The notes: generated from the letters alone by a model not told the origin. Positions 22,681 to 33,605 are shown, counted from the first letter of the stretch. The stretch is 64,000 nucleotides of DNA from Variovorax sp. (GCA_017744935.1 JAGIAI010000002.1:124001-188000); one strand, 5' to 3'. Translations and numbers: made by a program.

Positions 22681-23681
22681 GCCGGCAAGCAGCCAGCGGG
22701 CGCCGCGCCGTCTGGGTCGCCTGGATCATTCAGGCCCTGCTGATCGCGGCAATCATCGGCGGCGTCTTCTGGCTGGTGAACCATGCCCTGGAGGTGCTGC
22801 GTGCGCGCGGCGTGCGTTCGGGCTTCGACTTTCTGCTGCAGCCGGCGGGCTTCGAAATCTCCGAAGGTTGGCTGGACTTCAGCTCGGGTCAACCGTTCTG
22901 GCGCGCGTTTCTTGCCGGGTTGATCAATACGGTTCGTGCCGCGATCCCGGCCGCCGTGATGGCGGTCGTCCTGGGCACCTTGATCGGCATCGGCCGGCTG
23001 GCGCCGCATGTGCTGGTGCGTGGGCTGTGCGGCCTCTACGTGCAATTGGTTCGCAATGTGCCGTTGCTGGTCCAGTTGCTGATGCTGTACTTCGCGCTCA
23101 CGCAACTGTTGCCGGATTCGACCGAGCCGATCGAGCTGCTCGACGGCTTCTGGCTCAGCAAGGGCGGGTTGTCGATGCCATGGCCCGTTGGCGACGAGGG
23201 CAGCTTCTGGCCCAGTCATTTCGAGTGGCCTGAGCGCGGCAGCTTCAATGTCAGCGGCGGGGCGGCACTGAGCCCGGAGTACCTTGCGGTCGTGATCGCG
23301 CTCGGGCTCTACACGGCGGCCTTCGTGGCGGAGATCGTGCGCGCCGGGATCACTTCGGTGTCGCAAGGGCAGAAGCTCGCGGCACAGGCGCTGGGGCTTT
23401 CGCCGACGCAGCAGCTTCGCATCGTGGTGCTGCCACAGGCGCTTCGCGTGATCGTGCCCGCGCTCACCAATCAACTCCTGAGCCTGACGAAGAATTCCTC
23501 GCTGGCCGTCGCCGTGGGTTATCCGGAACTGGTGTCGATCGCGAACACATCGCTCAACTCGACTGGGCGCGCCTTCGAGTGCATCGCGGTGATCATGGCG
23601 GTGTACCTGGGGCTGTCGTTGCTCATTTCAGCGGTGATGAACCGGTACAACGCGCGCGTTGCGCTGAGGGGTTGGCGTTGA
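22677..23681 (+). CDS. aapQ: AapQ-like amino-acid ABC permease
   Basis: Permease of the His/Glu/Gln/Arg family, 334 residues. ATG at 22677 overlaps the aapJ stop (ATGA). An N-terminal helix is followed by a long periplasmic loop with GFDFLLQPAGFEISEGW, then the transport core with the Q-loop partner motif (AAQALGLSPTQQLRIVVLPQA). LVRNVPLLVQLLMLYF is conserved in AapQ. Slightly shorter than some AapQ, but no part appears lost. TTGA overlap leads into aapM. Confidence 0.93.
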   Translation: MSRQAASGRRAVWVAWIIQALLIAAIIGGVFWLVNHALEVLRARGVRSGFDFLLQPAGFEISEGWLDFSSGQPFWRAFLAGLINTVRAAIPAAVMAVVLGTLIGIGRLAPHVLVRGLCGLYVQLVRNVPLLVQLLMLYFALTQLLPDSTEPIELLDGFWLSKGGLSMPWPVGDEGSFWPSHFEWPERGSFNVSGGAALSPEYLAVVIALGLYTAAFVAEIVRAGITSVSQGQKLAAQALGLSPTQQLRIVVLPQALRVIVPALTNQLLSLTKNSSLAVAVGYPELVSIANTSLNSTGRAFECIAVIMAVYLGLSLLISAVMNRYNARVALRGWR

Positions 23682-24748
23682 TCGGCACGGCGCGTCCTCC
23701 CATCGAATGGCGCAAGGAGCTGTGGGGATCGCCCCTTCGGGCGGTGTTTACCGTGGTGCTCGTCCTGTTGTTCGCCTGGGCCGGCTACTACGTGATCGAG
23801 TGGGCGGCGGTACACGCGGTGTTCCGGCCCGATGCGGAAGCGTGCCGCGCCCTACAGCGTGGCGCGTGCTGGGGTGTGATCGCCGAGAAATGGCGGCCGA
23901 TACTCTTCGGCCGCTATCCCTACGAGGACCAATGGCGGCCAGCCGTGGCGGTGATTGTGCTGTCGCTGACCACGATGCTGAGCGCATGGCCGCGCACTTG
24001 GCGGTGGTGGCTCCTGCCTGTCTGGCTGGTGTCGCTCGCGCTGTTCCTGGTGCTGATGCGCGGCGGTGTGCTGGGGCTCGAATCCGTGCCGACGAACCGC
24101 TGGGGCGGCTTGCCGCTCACCATCGGACTCGCGGTGGTCGGTCTGGCGCTGGCGTTTCCGCTGTCGCTGGCGCTGGCCTTGGGCCGGCGCTCGCAATGGC
24201 CGGTGGTTCGCACGCTCTGCGCCACCTATATTGAACTGGTGCGAGGCGTGCCGTTGATTTCGGTGCTGTTCATGGCCTCGTTCCTCCTGCCGCTGCTGTG
24301 GCCGGCAGGTTGGCAGCCGGACGTGCTGCTACGGGTGCTGGCCGGGCTGTCGTTGTTCGTCGCGGCGTATCTGGCCGAGATCATCCGGGGCGGCCTGCAG
24401 GCCGTGCCGCGCGGGCAGACCGAAGTCGCGATGGCGCTCGGATTCGGCCGCTGGCCGGTGCAGCGCGACATCGTCCTGCCGCAGGCCCTGCGTCTGGTGG
24501 TTCCTGCACTGACCAACAGCGTGGTCGGGACGCTGAAGGACACCTCGCTGGTCACCGTCGTCGGGCTGTTCGAGCTGACCGGCGCCCTCGGACTCGCGCT
24601 CGGCGGCGATCCGACCTGGCGACCGTTCTACCTCGAGGGCTACCTCTTCATCGCGCTGGTGTATTGGGTGCTGTGCTTCGGGCTGTCGCGCTACAGCGTA
24701 TGGCTGGAACGCCGCCTGGCCGTGGGGCACCTGCAGCCGGAGTCGTGA
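23678..24748 (+). CDS. aapM: AapM-like amino-acid ABC permease
   Basis: Second permease, 356 residues. The start is taken as TTG at 23678, overlapping the aapQ stop, because no ATG lies near the required N-terminus (IGTARPPIEWRKELWGSPL). Membrane helices and the docking loop (VAMALGFGRWPVQRDIVLPQA) are present; ELVRGVPLISVLFMASFLLPL is AapM-like. In most genomes aapP, the ATPase, follows. Here the next gene is on the opposite strand and no ATPase of this family lies in the window. Confidence 0.9.
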   Translation: MIGTARPPIEWRKELWGSPLRAVFTVVLVLLFAWAGYYVIEWAAVHAVFRPDAEACRALQRGACWGVIAEKWRPILFGRYPYEDQWRPAVAVIVLSLTTMLSAWPRTWRWWLLPVWLVSLALFLVLMRGGVLGLESVPTNRWGGLPLTIGLAVVGLALAFPLSLALALGRRSQWPVVRTLCATYIELVRGVPLISVLFMASFLLPLLWPAGWQPDVLLRVLAGLSLFVAAYLAEIIRGGLQAVPRGQTEVAMALGFGRWPVQRDIVLPQALRLVVPALTNSVVGTLKDTSLVTVVGLFELTGALGLALGGDPTWRPFYLEGYLFIALVYWVLCFGLSRYSVWLERRLAVGHLQPES

Positions 24749-25064
24749 TCAGGCCTTGCGCGCCACCAGCTCGGCATAGCCGGTACGCGCATCCGGCTCG
24801 CGACGAAAGTGCCATTCAGGCAGCCACGCGATCAGCACTTCGACGGTGGTGCGAATGATGCCGCCGGGTGCGGCATGGCCACCGAGTACGCGCCCGTTGG
24901 CGTCGGCAATGCTGATGTGCAGGTGCGAGCCGGATGCATGCTGCGCTCAGGCTGCCAATGCCCGCGATGACGAAGCCGGCCGCAAAGCCCTGTGTGGCGA
25001 GCGCCGCGTCGAGTGCGGCGCGAAGATCGTCACCAGGGTTCAGGCGCAGAGGCGTTGCATCCAA
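24749..25064 (-). pseudogene. Broken PPC/DUF296-domain gene (internal deletion with frameshift)
   Basis: The minus strand opens with GAGGAGG and ATG at 25064 and reads a typical PPC-domain start (LRAALDAALATQGFAAGFVI, then AGIGSLSAA). After about 44 codons the family match jumps to another frame, GSHLHISIADANGRVLGGHA, running to PEWHFRREPDARTGY and a stop at 24749. The middle of the domain, roughly 30 residues between the GSLSA strand and the HLHIS strand, is missing and the frame shifts. The total of 316 nt is not a multiple of three. It sits 17 nt after glnD. In bacteria this domain has unclear function; here it should be inactive unless the join is a sequencing error. Confidence 0.8.
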
Positions 25065-25081
25065 GATCGCCTCCTCGAGCT

Positions 25082-27670
25082 TCAGGCCGCAAGCGCGTCG
25101 AGCAGTTCGGTTTCGATCGCCGCCTGTGCGCGCTGCCCCTGCAATTCGGGGCCGCTGATCAGGAAGGTATCTTCGACGCGCTCGCCGAGCGTCGTGACCT
25201 TGGCGAGTTGCAGGTTCAGGTGATGGCGCGCCAGCACCCGCGCCACCGAGTAGAGCAATCCCACCCGGTCGCTTGCGGAGATGTTGAGCAGCCAGCGCTG
25301 CGCCTTGTCGTCCGGCAGCAGGCTGACGCGCGGCTTGATCGGAAAGCTGCGCACCCGGCGCGACACGCGGCCCTTGCTCGGCGTCGGCAGTGGCCCGGCT
25401 TCGCTCAACGTCTTGGCAAGGCCGGACTCGACCATGTTGATGAGGTCGCGGTAATGCTCGGGGATGAAGGTGGTGATGACCTGGAAGGTGTCCAGCGCGA
25501 AACCATTGCTCGTCGTGTAGACCTTGGCGTCAAGAATGCTGAACGATGCCTGGTCGAAGTAGCCGCAGATGCGAACGAACAGGTCCGGCTGGTCCGGCGT
25601 GTAGACCGCGACCTGCAGGCCTTCGCCCACCGGCGAGATCCGCGCCCGCACGATCGGCGGCCGGTGCAGGTCGACCGGCACCCCGGCCGGCGGCACATGG
25701 TAGGAAAGCTGGCGCGCGTGCCAGGCGATCTCCGAAGGATCGTGGCGCATGAAGTAGCTCACGTCGAGCGTGTCCCACAACGCCTTGTGCGCTCCGAGCG
25801 GCTCGGCATGAAGCGCGAGCTGCGCGATCGCCTCGCGTTTGCGTGCTTCGATCTCGGCACCTGGGTCGGGCATGCGGCCACCCAGTGCGCGCAGGGTGAA
25901 GCGATAGAGGTCTTCGAGCAGCTTGCCCTTCCACGCGTTCCACACGCGCGGAGACGTTCCGCGGATGTCGGCCACAGTGAGCAGGTAGAGGGCTGTGAGG
26001 TAGCGCTCGTTGCCCACGCGCTTCGCGAACGCGGCAATCACTTCCGGATCGCCGAGGTCCTGCTTTTGCGCAACCTGACTCATCACCAGGTGTTCGGCGA
26101 CCAGGAACTCGATCAGCTTGGCGTCTTCACGCGCGATCTCGTGTTGTCGGCAGAAGCGCCGCACGTCGCGCGCGCCCAGCGTCGAATGATCGCCACCGCG
26201 TCCCTTTGCGATGTCGTGGAAGAGGGCGGCGATGTAGAGGATCCAGGGCTTGTCCCACCCTGCAGCCAACTGGGAACAGCCGGGGTATTCGTGCGCATGT
26301 TCCGCGATGAAGAAGCGCCGCACATTGCGCACCACCATCAGGATGTGCTGGTCCACCGTGTAGACGTGGAACAGGTCATGCTGCATCTGCCCCACGATGC
26401 TGCGGAACACCCGCAGGTAGCGGCCCAGCACCGAGGTCTGGTTCATGAGCCGCAGAGCGTGCGTGATGCCGCGCGGCTGCAGCAGCATCCGCATGAAGGT
26501 CTTGTGGTTTTCCGGGTCGTTGCGGAACTTGCTGTCCATCACGTGCCGCGCGTTGTAGAGCGCGCGCAGCGTGCGTGCCGACAGGCCGGTGACGCCGACG
26601 GTCTTCTGGAAGAGCAGGAAGGTCTCGAGGATCGCGTGCGGCTCCTTGACGTAGAGGTCGTCGCTCGCGACGTCGATCATTCCGCCTTTTTCGAAGAAGC
26701 GTTCGTTGATCGGCGTCGGCTGGTCGGCCTGCGGCTGCAGCCGGTCGGCGATGTTGAGCAGCAGGATCTGGTTGAGCTGCGAGACTGCTTTGGCGGCCCA
26801 GTAGTAGCGCCGCATCAGCGCCTCGCTGGCCTTGCGCTGCGATTCGCCGACGTAGCCGAAGGTCGCCGCAACGGCGGTCTGCAAGTCGAACACCAGACGG
26901 TCTTCGCGGCGGTTGGCCGTCACGTGCAGTCGGGCGCGGATGAGGCTGAGTAGCGCTTCGTTGCGCTTGATCTGCTGCACCTCGAAGGTCGTGGCGAGGC
27001 CGTTCTTCGCCAGATCATCCCAGCGGTTGCCGAACCCGGCCGCCTTGGTCGCCCAGAGGATGATCTGCAGGTCGCGCAGGCCGCCGGGCGATTCCTTGCA
27101 GTTCGGTTCGAGCGCGTAAGGCGTGTTCTCGAATTTCTGGTGGCGGTGACGCATCTCCTGCGTCTTGGCTGTGAAGAAGGCGAGCGGGTCGATGGCGGCC
27201 AGGAAGCGCTTGCGAAAGCCGGTGTAGAGCTTCTTGTCGCCAGCAATCAGGCGCGATTCGAGCAGCGATGTCTGGACCGTGACGTCCTTCGCCGCCTCGG
27301 CCAGGCATTCGGAGACGGTTCGGACGCTGGAGCCGATCTCCAGCCCGGCGTCCCAGCAGTGGCCGATGAACGCCTCGATCCGCGCGGGGTCGATCTGCGC
27401 ATCGCCGTCTTCAGGGAGCAGCAGCAGGACATCGACGTCGGAGTAGGGGAACAATTCGCCTCGCCCGAAGCCGCCGACCGCCACGAGCGCCAGATGGTTG
27501 CCGAAATCCGCGTCGGTCCACAGCGCAGTGAGGGTCTCGTCCGCCAGCGCCGCGAGCTGGCGCAACACGGTGTGGACGCTGCGCGTCGGGGCGCGGGCGC
27601 TGCGGAGCTGGTCGAACAATGCCAGCTTGTGCGTGCGATAGGCGTCGCGCAGCGAAGGGATGTCCATCAT
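25082..27670 (-). CDS. glnD: GlnD, PII uridylyltransferase/uridylyl-removing enzyme
   Basis: Senses glutamine and modifies PII proteins (GlnB/GlnK) to control nitrogen metabolism. 862 residues from the ATG at 27670, chosen for the preceding AGGGGAG and MMDIPSLRDAY. The nucleotidyltransferase motif GGFGRGELFPYSDVD is at 66-80, the HD phosphohydrolase motif HDIAKGRGGDHS at about 483, and two ACT domains fill the C-terminal 170 residues. All activities look intact. It follows map by 26 nt on the same strand. Confidence 0.96.
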   Translation of the reverse strand: MMDIPSLRDAYRTHKLALFDQLRSARAPTRSVHTVLRQLAALADETLTALWTDADFGNHLALVAVGGFGRGELFPYSDVDVLLLLPEDGDAQIDPARIEAFIGHCWDAGLEIGSSVRTVSECLAEAAKDVTVQTSLLESRLIAGDKKLYTGFRKRFLAAIDPLAFFTAKTQEMRHRHQKFENTPYALEPNCKESPGGLRDLQIILWATKAAGFGNRWDDLAKNGLATTFEVQQIKRNEALLSLIRARLHVTANRREDRLVFDLQTAVAATFGYVGESQRKASEALMRRYYWAAKAVSQLNQILLLNIADRLQPQADQPTPINERFFEKGGMIDVASDDLYVKEPHAILETFLLFQKTVGVTGLSARTLRALYNARHVMDSKFRNDPENHKTFMRMLLQPRGITHALRLMNQTSVLGRYLRVFRSIVGQMQHDLFHVYTVDQHILMVVRNVRRFFIAEHAHEYPGCSQLAAGWDKPWILYIAALFHDIAKGRGGDHSTLGARDVRRFCRQHEIAREDAKLIEFLVAEHLVMSQVAQKQDLGDPEVIAAFAKRVGNERYLTALYLLTVADIRGTSPRVWNAWKGKLLEDLYRFTLRALGGRMPDPGAEIEARKREAIAQLALHAEPLGAHKALWDTLDVSYFMRHDPSEIAWHARQLSYHVPPAGVPVDLHRPPIVRARISPVGEGLQVAVYTPDQPDLFVRICGYFDQASFSILDAKVYTTSNGFALDTFQVITTFIPEHYRDLINMVESGLAKTLSEAGPLPTPSKGRVSRRVRSFPIKPRVSLLPDDKAQRWLLNISASDRVGLLYSVARVLARHHLNLQLAKVTTLGERVEDTFLISGPELQGQRAQAAIETELLDALAA

Positions 27671-27696
27671 GGCTCCCCTGAAGGGCACGCGCGGTT

Positions 27697-28521
27697 TCAA
27701 GCCGCGGCGGTGACGAAGGCGGGGGGCGGCGGGCTTCCGGCCGACAGCGTGAGGACCTCGTAGCCGGTCTCGGTGACCAGGACGGTGTGTTCCCACTGTG
27801 CAGAGAGCGAATGGTCGCGGGTGACGATCGTCCAGCCGTCGTACTGGCCGCCCCTGGCGTCTTCCTTGATGTCGCGCTTGCCGGCGTTGATCATCGGTTC
27901 GATGGTGAAGGTCATGCCGGGCTTGAGCTCCTCCAGCGTGCCCGGACGGCCGTAGTGCAGCACTTGCGGCTCTTCATGGAAGCCGCGGCCGATGCCGTGG
28001 CCGCAGAACTCGCGCACCACCGAGAAGCCGTTGCCTTCGGCAAAACGCTGGATCGCATGGCCGATGTCGCCGAGGTGGGCGCCGGGCTTGACCTTCATGA
28101 TGCCGTGCCACATGGCATCGTAGGTGAATGTGCACAGGCGCTTGGCCGCGATCGAGGCATCACCGACGACGAACATGCGGCTGGTGTCGCCGTGCCAGCC
28201 GTCCTTGATGACGGTGATGTCGAGGTTGACGATGTCGCCCTTCTTGAGCGGCTTGTCGTTGGGGATGCCGTGGCAGACCACGTGGTTGACCGAAGTGCAG
28301 ATCGACTTCGGGTAGGGCACGCTGCTGGCGCCCATGTAGTTCAGCGGCGCGGGGATCGCACCCTGGACCTGCGTAATGTAGTCGTGGGCGAGCTTGTCGA
28401 TCTCGTTGGTGGTGACGCCGGGCTTGATGTGAGGGGTCAGGTAGTCCAGCACTTCGGATGCGAGGCGGCACGCCACGCGCATGCCGGCCACGCCTTCGGC
28501 GTCTTTGTAGGTAATGCTCAT
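27697..28521 (-). CDS. map: Methionine aminopeptidase, type I
   Basis: Removes the initiator Met after deformylation; 274 residues. The dinuclear metal ligands are visible in order: Asp of NLDITV, Asp of HGDTSR, His of [12 protein letters not shown], Glu of TIEPMI and Glu of WEHTVLV. The CHGIP His of the active site is present. The short C-terminal tail ([12 protein letters not shown]) is unremarkable. It is upstream of glnD and divergent from purL. Confidence 0.96.
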   Translation of the reverse strand: MSITYKDAEGVAGMRVACRLASEVLDYLTPHIKPGVTTNEIDKLAHDYITQVQGAIPAPLNYMGASSVPYPKSICTSVNHVVCHGIPNDKPLKKGDIVNLDITVIKDGWHGDTSRMFVVGDASIAAKRLCTFTYDAMWHGIMKVKPGAHLGDIGHAIQRFAEGNGFSVVREFCGHGIGRGFHEEPQVLHYGRPGTLEELKPGMTFTIEPMINAGKRDIKEDARGGQYDGWTIVTRDHSLSAQWEHTVLVTETGYEVLTLSAGSPPPPAFVTAAA

Positions 28522-28538
28522 GGGCCGGAATTATCCCA

Positions 28539-28554
28539 TTGACACCGCTAAAAT
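28539..28554 (+). promoter_or_regulatory. Possible purL promoter core
   Basis: In the 119-bp map-purL gap, TTGACA (28539-28544) and TAAAAT (28549-28554) occur, but they are spaced only 4 bp apart and cannot be one sigma-70 promoter. TAAAAT as a -10 would put transcription near 28561, between the map start and the chosen purL start. Confidence 0.35.
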
Positions 28555-28640
28555 TCAGAGTTCGCGCGGATGGCCCCAGTCAGCGGCTGCCGCCTTCTAC
28601 GCTTTCTTCATCCTCAATCGGCCAGCCGGCCAACCTGAAC

Positions 28641-31600
28641 GTGACGTTGCCCGTGAACCCGTCTTCCCATCCCGCCCATGTGGTGACTTTCTTCGAGGGC
28701 GGGAGCGCGCTCAGCGACTTCCGGACGCGCCAACTGCTGCCAAGGCTCCAGGCGGTGGAACCGCGCATCGAGGGCATCAGCGCCCGGTTCGTGCATCTGG
28801 TCAGCACCGACAAGGCGCTGGATCCGGCCGCCCAGGCGCAGTTTTCGGCACTTCTGGGCTACGGCGAGCCTTTCGTCGCGCCGGCGAATACCGGCGCGAC
28901 GGTTGTCGTCACCCCTCGTCTGGGCACCGTGTCGCCCTGGGCGTCCAAGGCCACGGACATCGCCCACAACTGCGGGCTGGCCCTGCACCGCGTCGAGCGG
29001 GTCACCGAATACCACCTCACCCTGAAGGCGCCGCTGCTCGACAAGGCGCTCGGCAAATCCGCTTCGCTGGACGGCGACAAGTTCGCTGCCGTGGCAGCGC
29101 TGCTGCATGACCGGATGACCGAATCCGTCCTGCCCCTGCTCGAGGACGCCGCCGGCCTCTTCGCCGAACTACCGCCGCAGCCGATGGCCCACGTCGACGT
29201 GCAGCGCGGTGGCCGCGCCGCGCTGGTCGAAGCCAACAAGACCTTCGGCCTCGCGCTGGCCGAGGATGAGATCGACTACCTCGTCGACGCCTTCACCAAG
29301 CTGGGCCGCGACCCGAGCGACGTCGAACTGATGATGTTCGCGCAGGCCAACAGCGAGCACTGCCGCCACAAGATCTTCAACGCCGACTTCATCATCGACG
29401 GCCAGCCGCAACCGCAGAGCCTGTTCTCGATGATCCGGCACACCGAGCGCCAGAACCCGCAGCACACGGTCGTCGCCTATGCCGACAACGCCTCGATCAT
29501 GGAAGGCCATGCGGTCGAGCGCTTCGTGCCCGCGGCCGGTTCGGCCAGTTACGCCAAGACTGACGCGACCAACCATGTGCTGATGAAGGTCGAGACACAC
29601 AACCACCCGACCGCGATTTCGCCGTTCCCCGGTGCGTCGACCGGCGCAGGCGGCGAAATCCGCGACGAAGGCGCAACCGGGCGCGGTTCGCGTCCCAAGG
29701 CAGGGCTGACCGGGTTCACCGTCTCCAAACTCTGGCCGAAGGAAGGCAGCTACGGCAAGCCCGAGCACATCGCCAGCCCGCTGCAGATCATGACCGAGGG
29801 ACCGCTCGGCGGCGCCGCCTTCAACAACGAATTCGGCCGTCCGAACCTGCTCGGCTATTTCCGCGAATACGAGCAGGCCGCGGCGAGCGACGTCGATACC
29901 GTGCAGCGCGGCTATCACAAGCCGATCATGATCGCGGGCGGCCTCGGCAGCATCGACGCGACCCAGACCAGGAAGATCCAGTTTCCGGCGGGGGCCCTGC
30001 TGATCCAGCTCGGCGGCCCCGGCATGCGCATCGGCATGGGTGGCAGCGCGGCCAGCTCGATGGCCACCGGCGCAAACCTCGCCGAACTCGACTTCGATTC
30101 CGTCCAGCGCGGCAATCCCGAAATCGAGCGTCGGGCGCAGGAGGTCATCAACCACTGCTGGCAGCAGGGCGCGGCCAATCCGATCCTCGCGATCCACGAC
30201 GTCGGTGCGGGTGGCCTGAGCAACGCCTTCCCTGAACTGACGAACGATGCCGGCCGCGGCGCGCGCTTCGACCTGCGCGCGGTGCCGCTCGAAGAGTCCG
30301 GCATGGCGCCCAAGGAAATCTGGTGCAACGAAAGCCAGGAGCGCTACGTCCTGGCCATCGCGCCGGATTCGCTCGACCAGTTCCGCGCGTTCTGCGAGCG
30401 TGAGCGCTGCCCGTTCTCGGTCGTCGGCGTCGCGACCGAGGCGCGCCAGCTTCTGCTCGCGGACGAGGGCGCCGAAGACCAGCCCGTCGACATGCCGATG
30501 GACGTGCTGCTCGGCAAGCCGCCGAAGATGCTGCGCGACGTGAAGTCGGTCGTGCGCACCTTCAAGCCGCTGGATCTGACCGGCGTCGATCTGCAGAAGA
30601 CCGCCATCGACGTACTGTCGCATCCGACCGTGGCATCGAAGCGTTTCCTGGTCACGATCGGCGACCGCACCGTCGGCGGACTGAGCCATCGCGACCAGAT
30701 GGTGGGCCCGTGGCAGGTGCCGGTGGCCGATTGCGCGGTCACGCTGGCCGACTACAAGGGTTTCGCCGGCGAAGCGATGAGCATGGGCGAGCGCACGCCG
30801 CTCGCCGCGCTCGATGCGCCGGCTTCCGGCCGCATGGCGGTGGCCGAGGCGATCACGAACCTGCTGGCTGCGCCGATCGAGCTGTCGCGCGTCAAGCTGT
30901 CGGCCAACTGGATGGCTGCCTGCGGCGAGCCCGGCGAAGACGCGGCGCTCTATGAGACCGTCAAGGCGGTGGGCCTCGAACTCTGTCCGGCACTCGGCAT
31001 TTCGATTCCGGTCGGCAAGGATTCGCTGTCGATGCGCACGCAATGGAAAGACGACGGCGCCGACAAGAAGGTGACCTCGCCGGTCAGCCTGATCGTCAGC
31101 GCCTTTGCGACGCTCGCCGACGTGCGCGGCACGCTCACGCCCCAGCTCGACGCCACCGAGCCTGACTCCACGCTGGTGCTCGTCGATCTCGGCCGCGGCC
31201 AGCATCGCATGGCTGGCAGCATCCTTGCGCAGACGCTGGAGCAGAGCGGCGATACGGTGCCCGATCTCGACGATCCGCAGGACCTCGTGAGGCTGGTGAA
31301 TGCGGTCAATGCACTGCGCGCCCAAGGCAAGATCCTCGCGATGCATGACCGCAGCGACGGCGGCCTGTTCGCGGCGGCCTGCGAAATGGCCTTCGCGGGC
31401 CACGTCGGTGTTGCGCTCAATGTCGACCTGCTCGTCACCGAAGGCGACGGCATCAGCGACAGCCGTGCCGAATATGGCGATGCCAAGAATTGGGCCGGAC
31501 AGGTCAGCGCGCGACGCGAGGAGCTCACGCTCAAGGCGCTCTTCAATGAAGAGCTCGGCATGCTGCTGCAGGTTCGCACTGCCGATCGCAACGAAGTCAT

Positions 31601-32678
31601 GCAGACCCTGCGTGCGCATGGCTTGAGCACCCACAGTCATTTCGTCGGCAAGACCCGTCCCGAAAGCTCGTCGATGGACGCCGGCAAGGGCAAGGTCGAG
31701 GTGTGGCGCGATGCGAAGTCGGTCTTCAGCGCGAGCCTCAGCGACCTGCATCAGGTCTGGGATTCGGTGAGCTGGAAGATCTGCCGCGAGCGCGACAACC
31801 CCGATTGCGCCGACGCCGAACACGCGGCCGCAGGCGATCCGCAAGATCCGGGCATGCATGTGCATCTGGCCGACGGTGTTCTCGAGAACGTCGCTGCGCC
31901 GTTCCTGAATCTCGCGCGGCCGAAGGTCGCGATCCTGCGCGAGCAGGGCGTCAATTCGCACATCGAGATGGCCTATGCCTTCACCGAGGCGGGTTTCGAG
32001 GCCTTCGACGTCCACATGACCGATCTGCAGACGGGCAGGGCGGACCTCGCGAACTTCAAGGGCGTGGTGGCTTGTGGCGGCTTCAGCTACGGCGACACGC
32101 TGGGCGCCGGCATCGGCTGGGCGCGCAGCATCACTTTCAATCCACGTCTGGCCGAGCAGTTCAAGGGCTTCTTCGGACGCAGCGATACGTTCGGACTGGG
32201 CGTGTGCAATGGCTGCCAGATGTTCGCCGAGCTGGCCGACATCATCCCGGGCGCCGAAGCCTGGCCGCGCTTCACCACCAACCAGAGCGAGCGCTTCGAG
32301 GCACGCCTGTCGATGGTCGAAGTGCTGGATTCGCCGAGTCTCTTCTTCGCCGGCATGGCTGGCAGCCGGCTGCCGATCGCGGTGGCGCACGGCGAGGGCT
32401 ATGCCAACTTCCGGCATCGCGGCGATCCGGCAAAGGCGATCGCTGCAATGCGTTACGTCGACAACCTCGGTCAAGCGACTGAACGCTACCCGTTCAACCC
32501 CAACGGCAGTGCCGGCGGCCTGACCTCTGTGACGACCCCCGATGGCCGCTTCACCGCGCTGATGCCGCATCCGGAGCGCGTCTTCCGCAACATCCAGATG
32601 AGCTGGACTTCGGGCGACAAGAGCGAGCTCAGCCCGTGGATGCGCATCTGGCGCAACGCGCGCAAGTGGGTGGGATGA
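28641..32678 (+). CDS. purL: PurL, phosphoribosylformylglycinamidine synthase (single chain)
   Basis: Fourth step of purine synthesis: FGAR plus glutamine and ATP gives FGAM. A full-length large PurL of about 1345 residues. The N-terminal PurS-like domain, two AIRS-type halves (motif [20 protein letters not shown] about residue 315) and a C-terminal class I glutaminase (nucleophile Cys in GVCNGCQMF, partner His-Glu in MPHPERVF) are all present. GTG at 28641 ([10 protein letters not shown]) is the preferred start; GTG at 28680 or the upstream ATG at 28539 are alternatives, the latter probably upstream of the promoter. The stop overlaps the next gene by 4 nt. Confidence 0.95.
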   Translation: MTLPVNPSSHPAHVVTFFEGGSALSDFRTRQLLPRLQAVEPRIEGISARFVHLVSTDKALDPAAQAQFSALLGYGEPFVAPANTGATVVVTPRLGTVSPWASKATDIAHNCGLALHRVERVTEYHLTLKAPLLDKALGKSASLDGDKFAAVAALLHDRMTESVLPLLEDAAGLFAELPPQPMAHVDVQRGGRAALVEANKTFGLALAEDEIDYLVDAFTKLGRDPSDVELMMFAQANSEHCRHKIFNADFIIDGQPQPQSLFSMIRHTERQNPQHTVVAYADNASIMEGHAVERFVPAAGSASYAKTDATNHVLMKVETHNHPTAISPFPGASTGAGGEIRDEGATGRGSRPKAGLTGFTVSKLWPKEGSYGKPEHIASPLQIMTEGPLGGAAFNNEFGRPNLLGYFREYEQAAASDVDTVQRGYHKPIMIAGGLGSIDATQTRKIQFPAGALLIQLGGPGMRIGMGGSAASSMATGANLAELDFDSVQRGNPEIERRAQEVINHCWQQGAANPILAIHDVGAGGLSNAFPELTNDAGRGARFDLRAVPLEESGMAPKEIWCNESQERYVLAIAPDSLDQFRAFCERERCPFSVVGVATEARQLLLADEGAEDQPVDMPMDVLLGKPPKMLRDVKSVVRTFKPLDLTGVDLQKTAIDVLSHPTVASKRFLVTIGDRTVGGLSHRDQMVGPWQVPVADCAVTLADYKGFAGEAMSMGERTPLAALDAPASGRMAVAEAITNLLAAPIELSRVKLSANWMAACGEPGEDAALYETVKAVGLELCPALGISIPVGKDSLSMRTQWKDDGADKKVTSPVSLIVSAFATLADVRGTLTPQLDATEPDSTLVLVDLGRGQHRMAGSILAQTLEQSGDTVPDLDDPQDLVRLVNAVNALRAQGKILAMHDRSDGGLFAAACEMAFAGHVGVALNVDLLVTEGDGISDSRAEYGDAKNWAGQVSARREELTLKALFNEELGMLLQVRTADRNEVMQTLRAHGLSTHSHFVGKTRPESSSMDAGKGKVEVWRDAKSVFSASLSDLHQVWDSVSWKICRERDNPDCADAEHAAAGDPQDPGMHVHLADGVLENVAAPFLNLARPKVAILREQGVNSHIEMAYAFTEAGFEAFDVHMTDLQTGRADLANFKGVVACGGFSYGDTLGAGIGWARSITFNPRLAEQFKGFFGRSDTFGLGVCNGCQMFAELADIIPGAEAWPRFTTNQSERFEARLSMVEVLDSPSLFFAGMAGSRLPIAVAHGEGYANFRHRGDPAKAIAAMRYVDNLGQATERYPFNPNGSAGGLTSVTTPDGRFTALMPHPERVFRNIQMSWTSGDKSELSPWMRIWRNARKWVG

Positions 32679-33589
32679 TCCGCCGCCGGACCGTCCTGCA
32701 GCAAGCAGGCGTTTTCGGCGGTGTCTTGGCCGGCCTGACACCGTTTTCCAACGCGGCGGAGGCCTTCCGGTCGCTGAAGAAGTCGCCGCGCATGCCGGTG
32801 CTGTTCGTCGGGCACGGGAGCCCGATGAATGCCATCGGCGACAACGACTATCGACGCAACTGGCAGGCGCTCGGCGCCGAGTTCGGCGCCCAGTTCCCGC
32901 AACCACAGCTCATACTGTGCGTCTCGGCCCATTGGCTGACGCGCGGCGGCTGGTATCTGACGGGCATGGAGAAGCCGAAGACCATTCACGACTTCGGTGG
33001 ATTTCCTCAGGCGCTGTTCGACCAGCAGTACCCCGCACCGGGCGCACCGGTGGCCGCCGGCGATATTGCCCGGATCGTGCGTCAGCCCATGAGCGGTACG
33101 CCGCTGGGCATCGACACGAGTGAATGGGGCTTCGACCACGGCACCTGGTCGGTGCTGAAGCCGATGTTTCCCCGGGCCGATATTCCCGTCTTGCAGCTCA
33201 GCATGCACTACAGCAGGGCGCCGCGCGAACACTTCCAGCTGGGACAGCAACTGAAGGTCTTGCGCGAGCGCGGGGTGCTGATCGTCGGCAGCGGCAACAT
33301 CGTGCACAACCTGCGCGCGACGCAGCGGGACGCGGCTGCCAACCAAGCGTATGACTGGGCGATCGAGTTCGATCGAGCCGTTGCCGAGCAACTGAAGAAT
33401 CGTCAGCTCAGTGCGCTGGCCGACTTCAAGAGTCTTGGGGCCGTGGCCGCGCAGGCGCATCCGACCCACGAACACTATCTGCCGCTCCTCTACGCTGCCG
33501 CGGCCGTGGAAGCAAGCGAAACGCCGCGCTTTTTCAACACGAACTTCCAGTCGGCATCGATCTCGATGCGCTCCGTCATCTGGGGCTGA
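32675..33589 (+). CDS. Tat-exported DODA-type extradiol ring-cleavage dioxygenase
   Basis: Class III (LigB-fold) extradiol dioxygenase related to plant DOPA dioxygenase and E. coli YgiD, 304 residues. Metal/catalytic histidines are seen in [21 protein letters not shown] and SGNIVHNL, with a [11 protein letters not shown] end. Unusually it starts [12 protein letters not shown] followed by a hydrophobic segment and ANAAEA-like small residues, a probable Tat signal (RRRTVL), so the enzyme may act in the periplasm. ATGA overlap with purL couples their translation although they share no pathway. Substrate unknown; DOPA- or catechol-like molecules are likely. Confidence 0.85.
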   Translation: MIRRRTVLQQAGVFGGVLAGLTPFSNAAEAFRSLKKSPRMPVLFVGHGSPMNAIGDNDYRRNWQALGAEFGAQFPQPQLILCVSAHWLTRGGWYLTGMEKPKTIHDFGGFPQALFDQQYPAPGAPVAAGDIARIVRQPMSGTPLGIDTSEWGFDHGTWSVLKPMFPRADIPVLQLSMHYSRAPREHFQLGQQLKVLRERGVLIVGSGNIVHNLRATQRDAAANQAYDWAIEFDRAVAEQLKNRQLSALADFKSLGAVAAQAHPTHEHYLPLLYAAAAVEASETPRFFNTNFQSASISMRSVIWG

Positions 33590-33605
33590 GTCGACTGCGC
33601 GACGC

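Noticed and set aside
28539..28640. An N-terminal extension of PurL from the ATG at 28539
   Set aside because: The extra 34 residues are Ser/Pro-rich and not like PurL, and the ATG lies before the probable -10 box.
29169..32906. Open frame of about 1245 codons opposite purL
   Set aside because: It is antisense to a fully conserved enzyme and has Arg/Ala/His-rich, low-information sequence with no motif. Long antisense frames are expected in G+C-rich genes.
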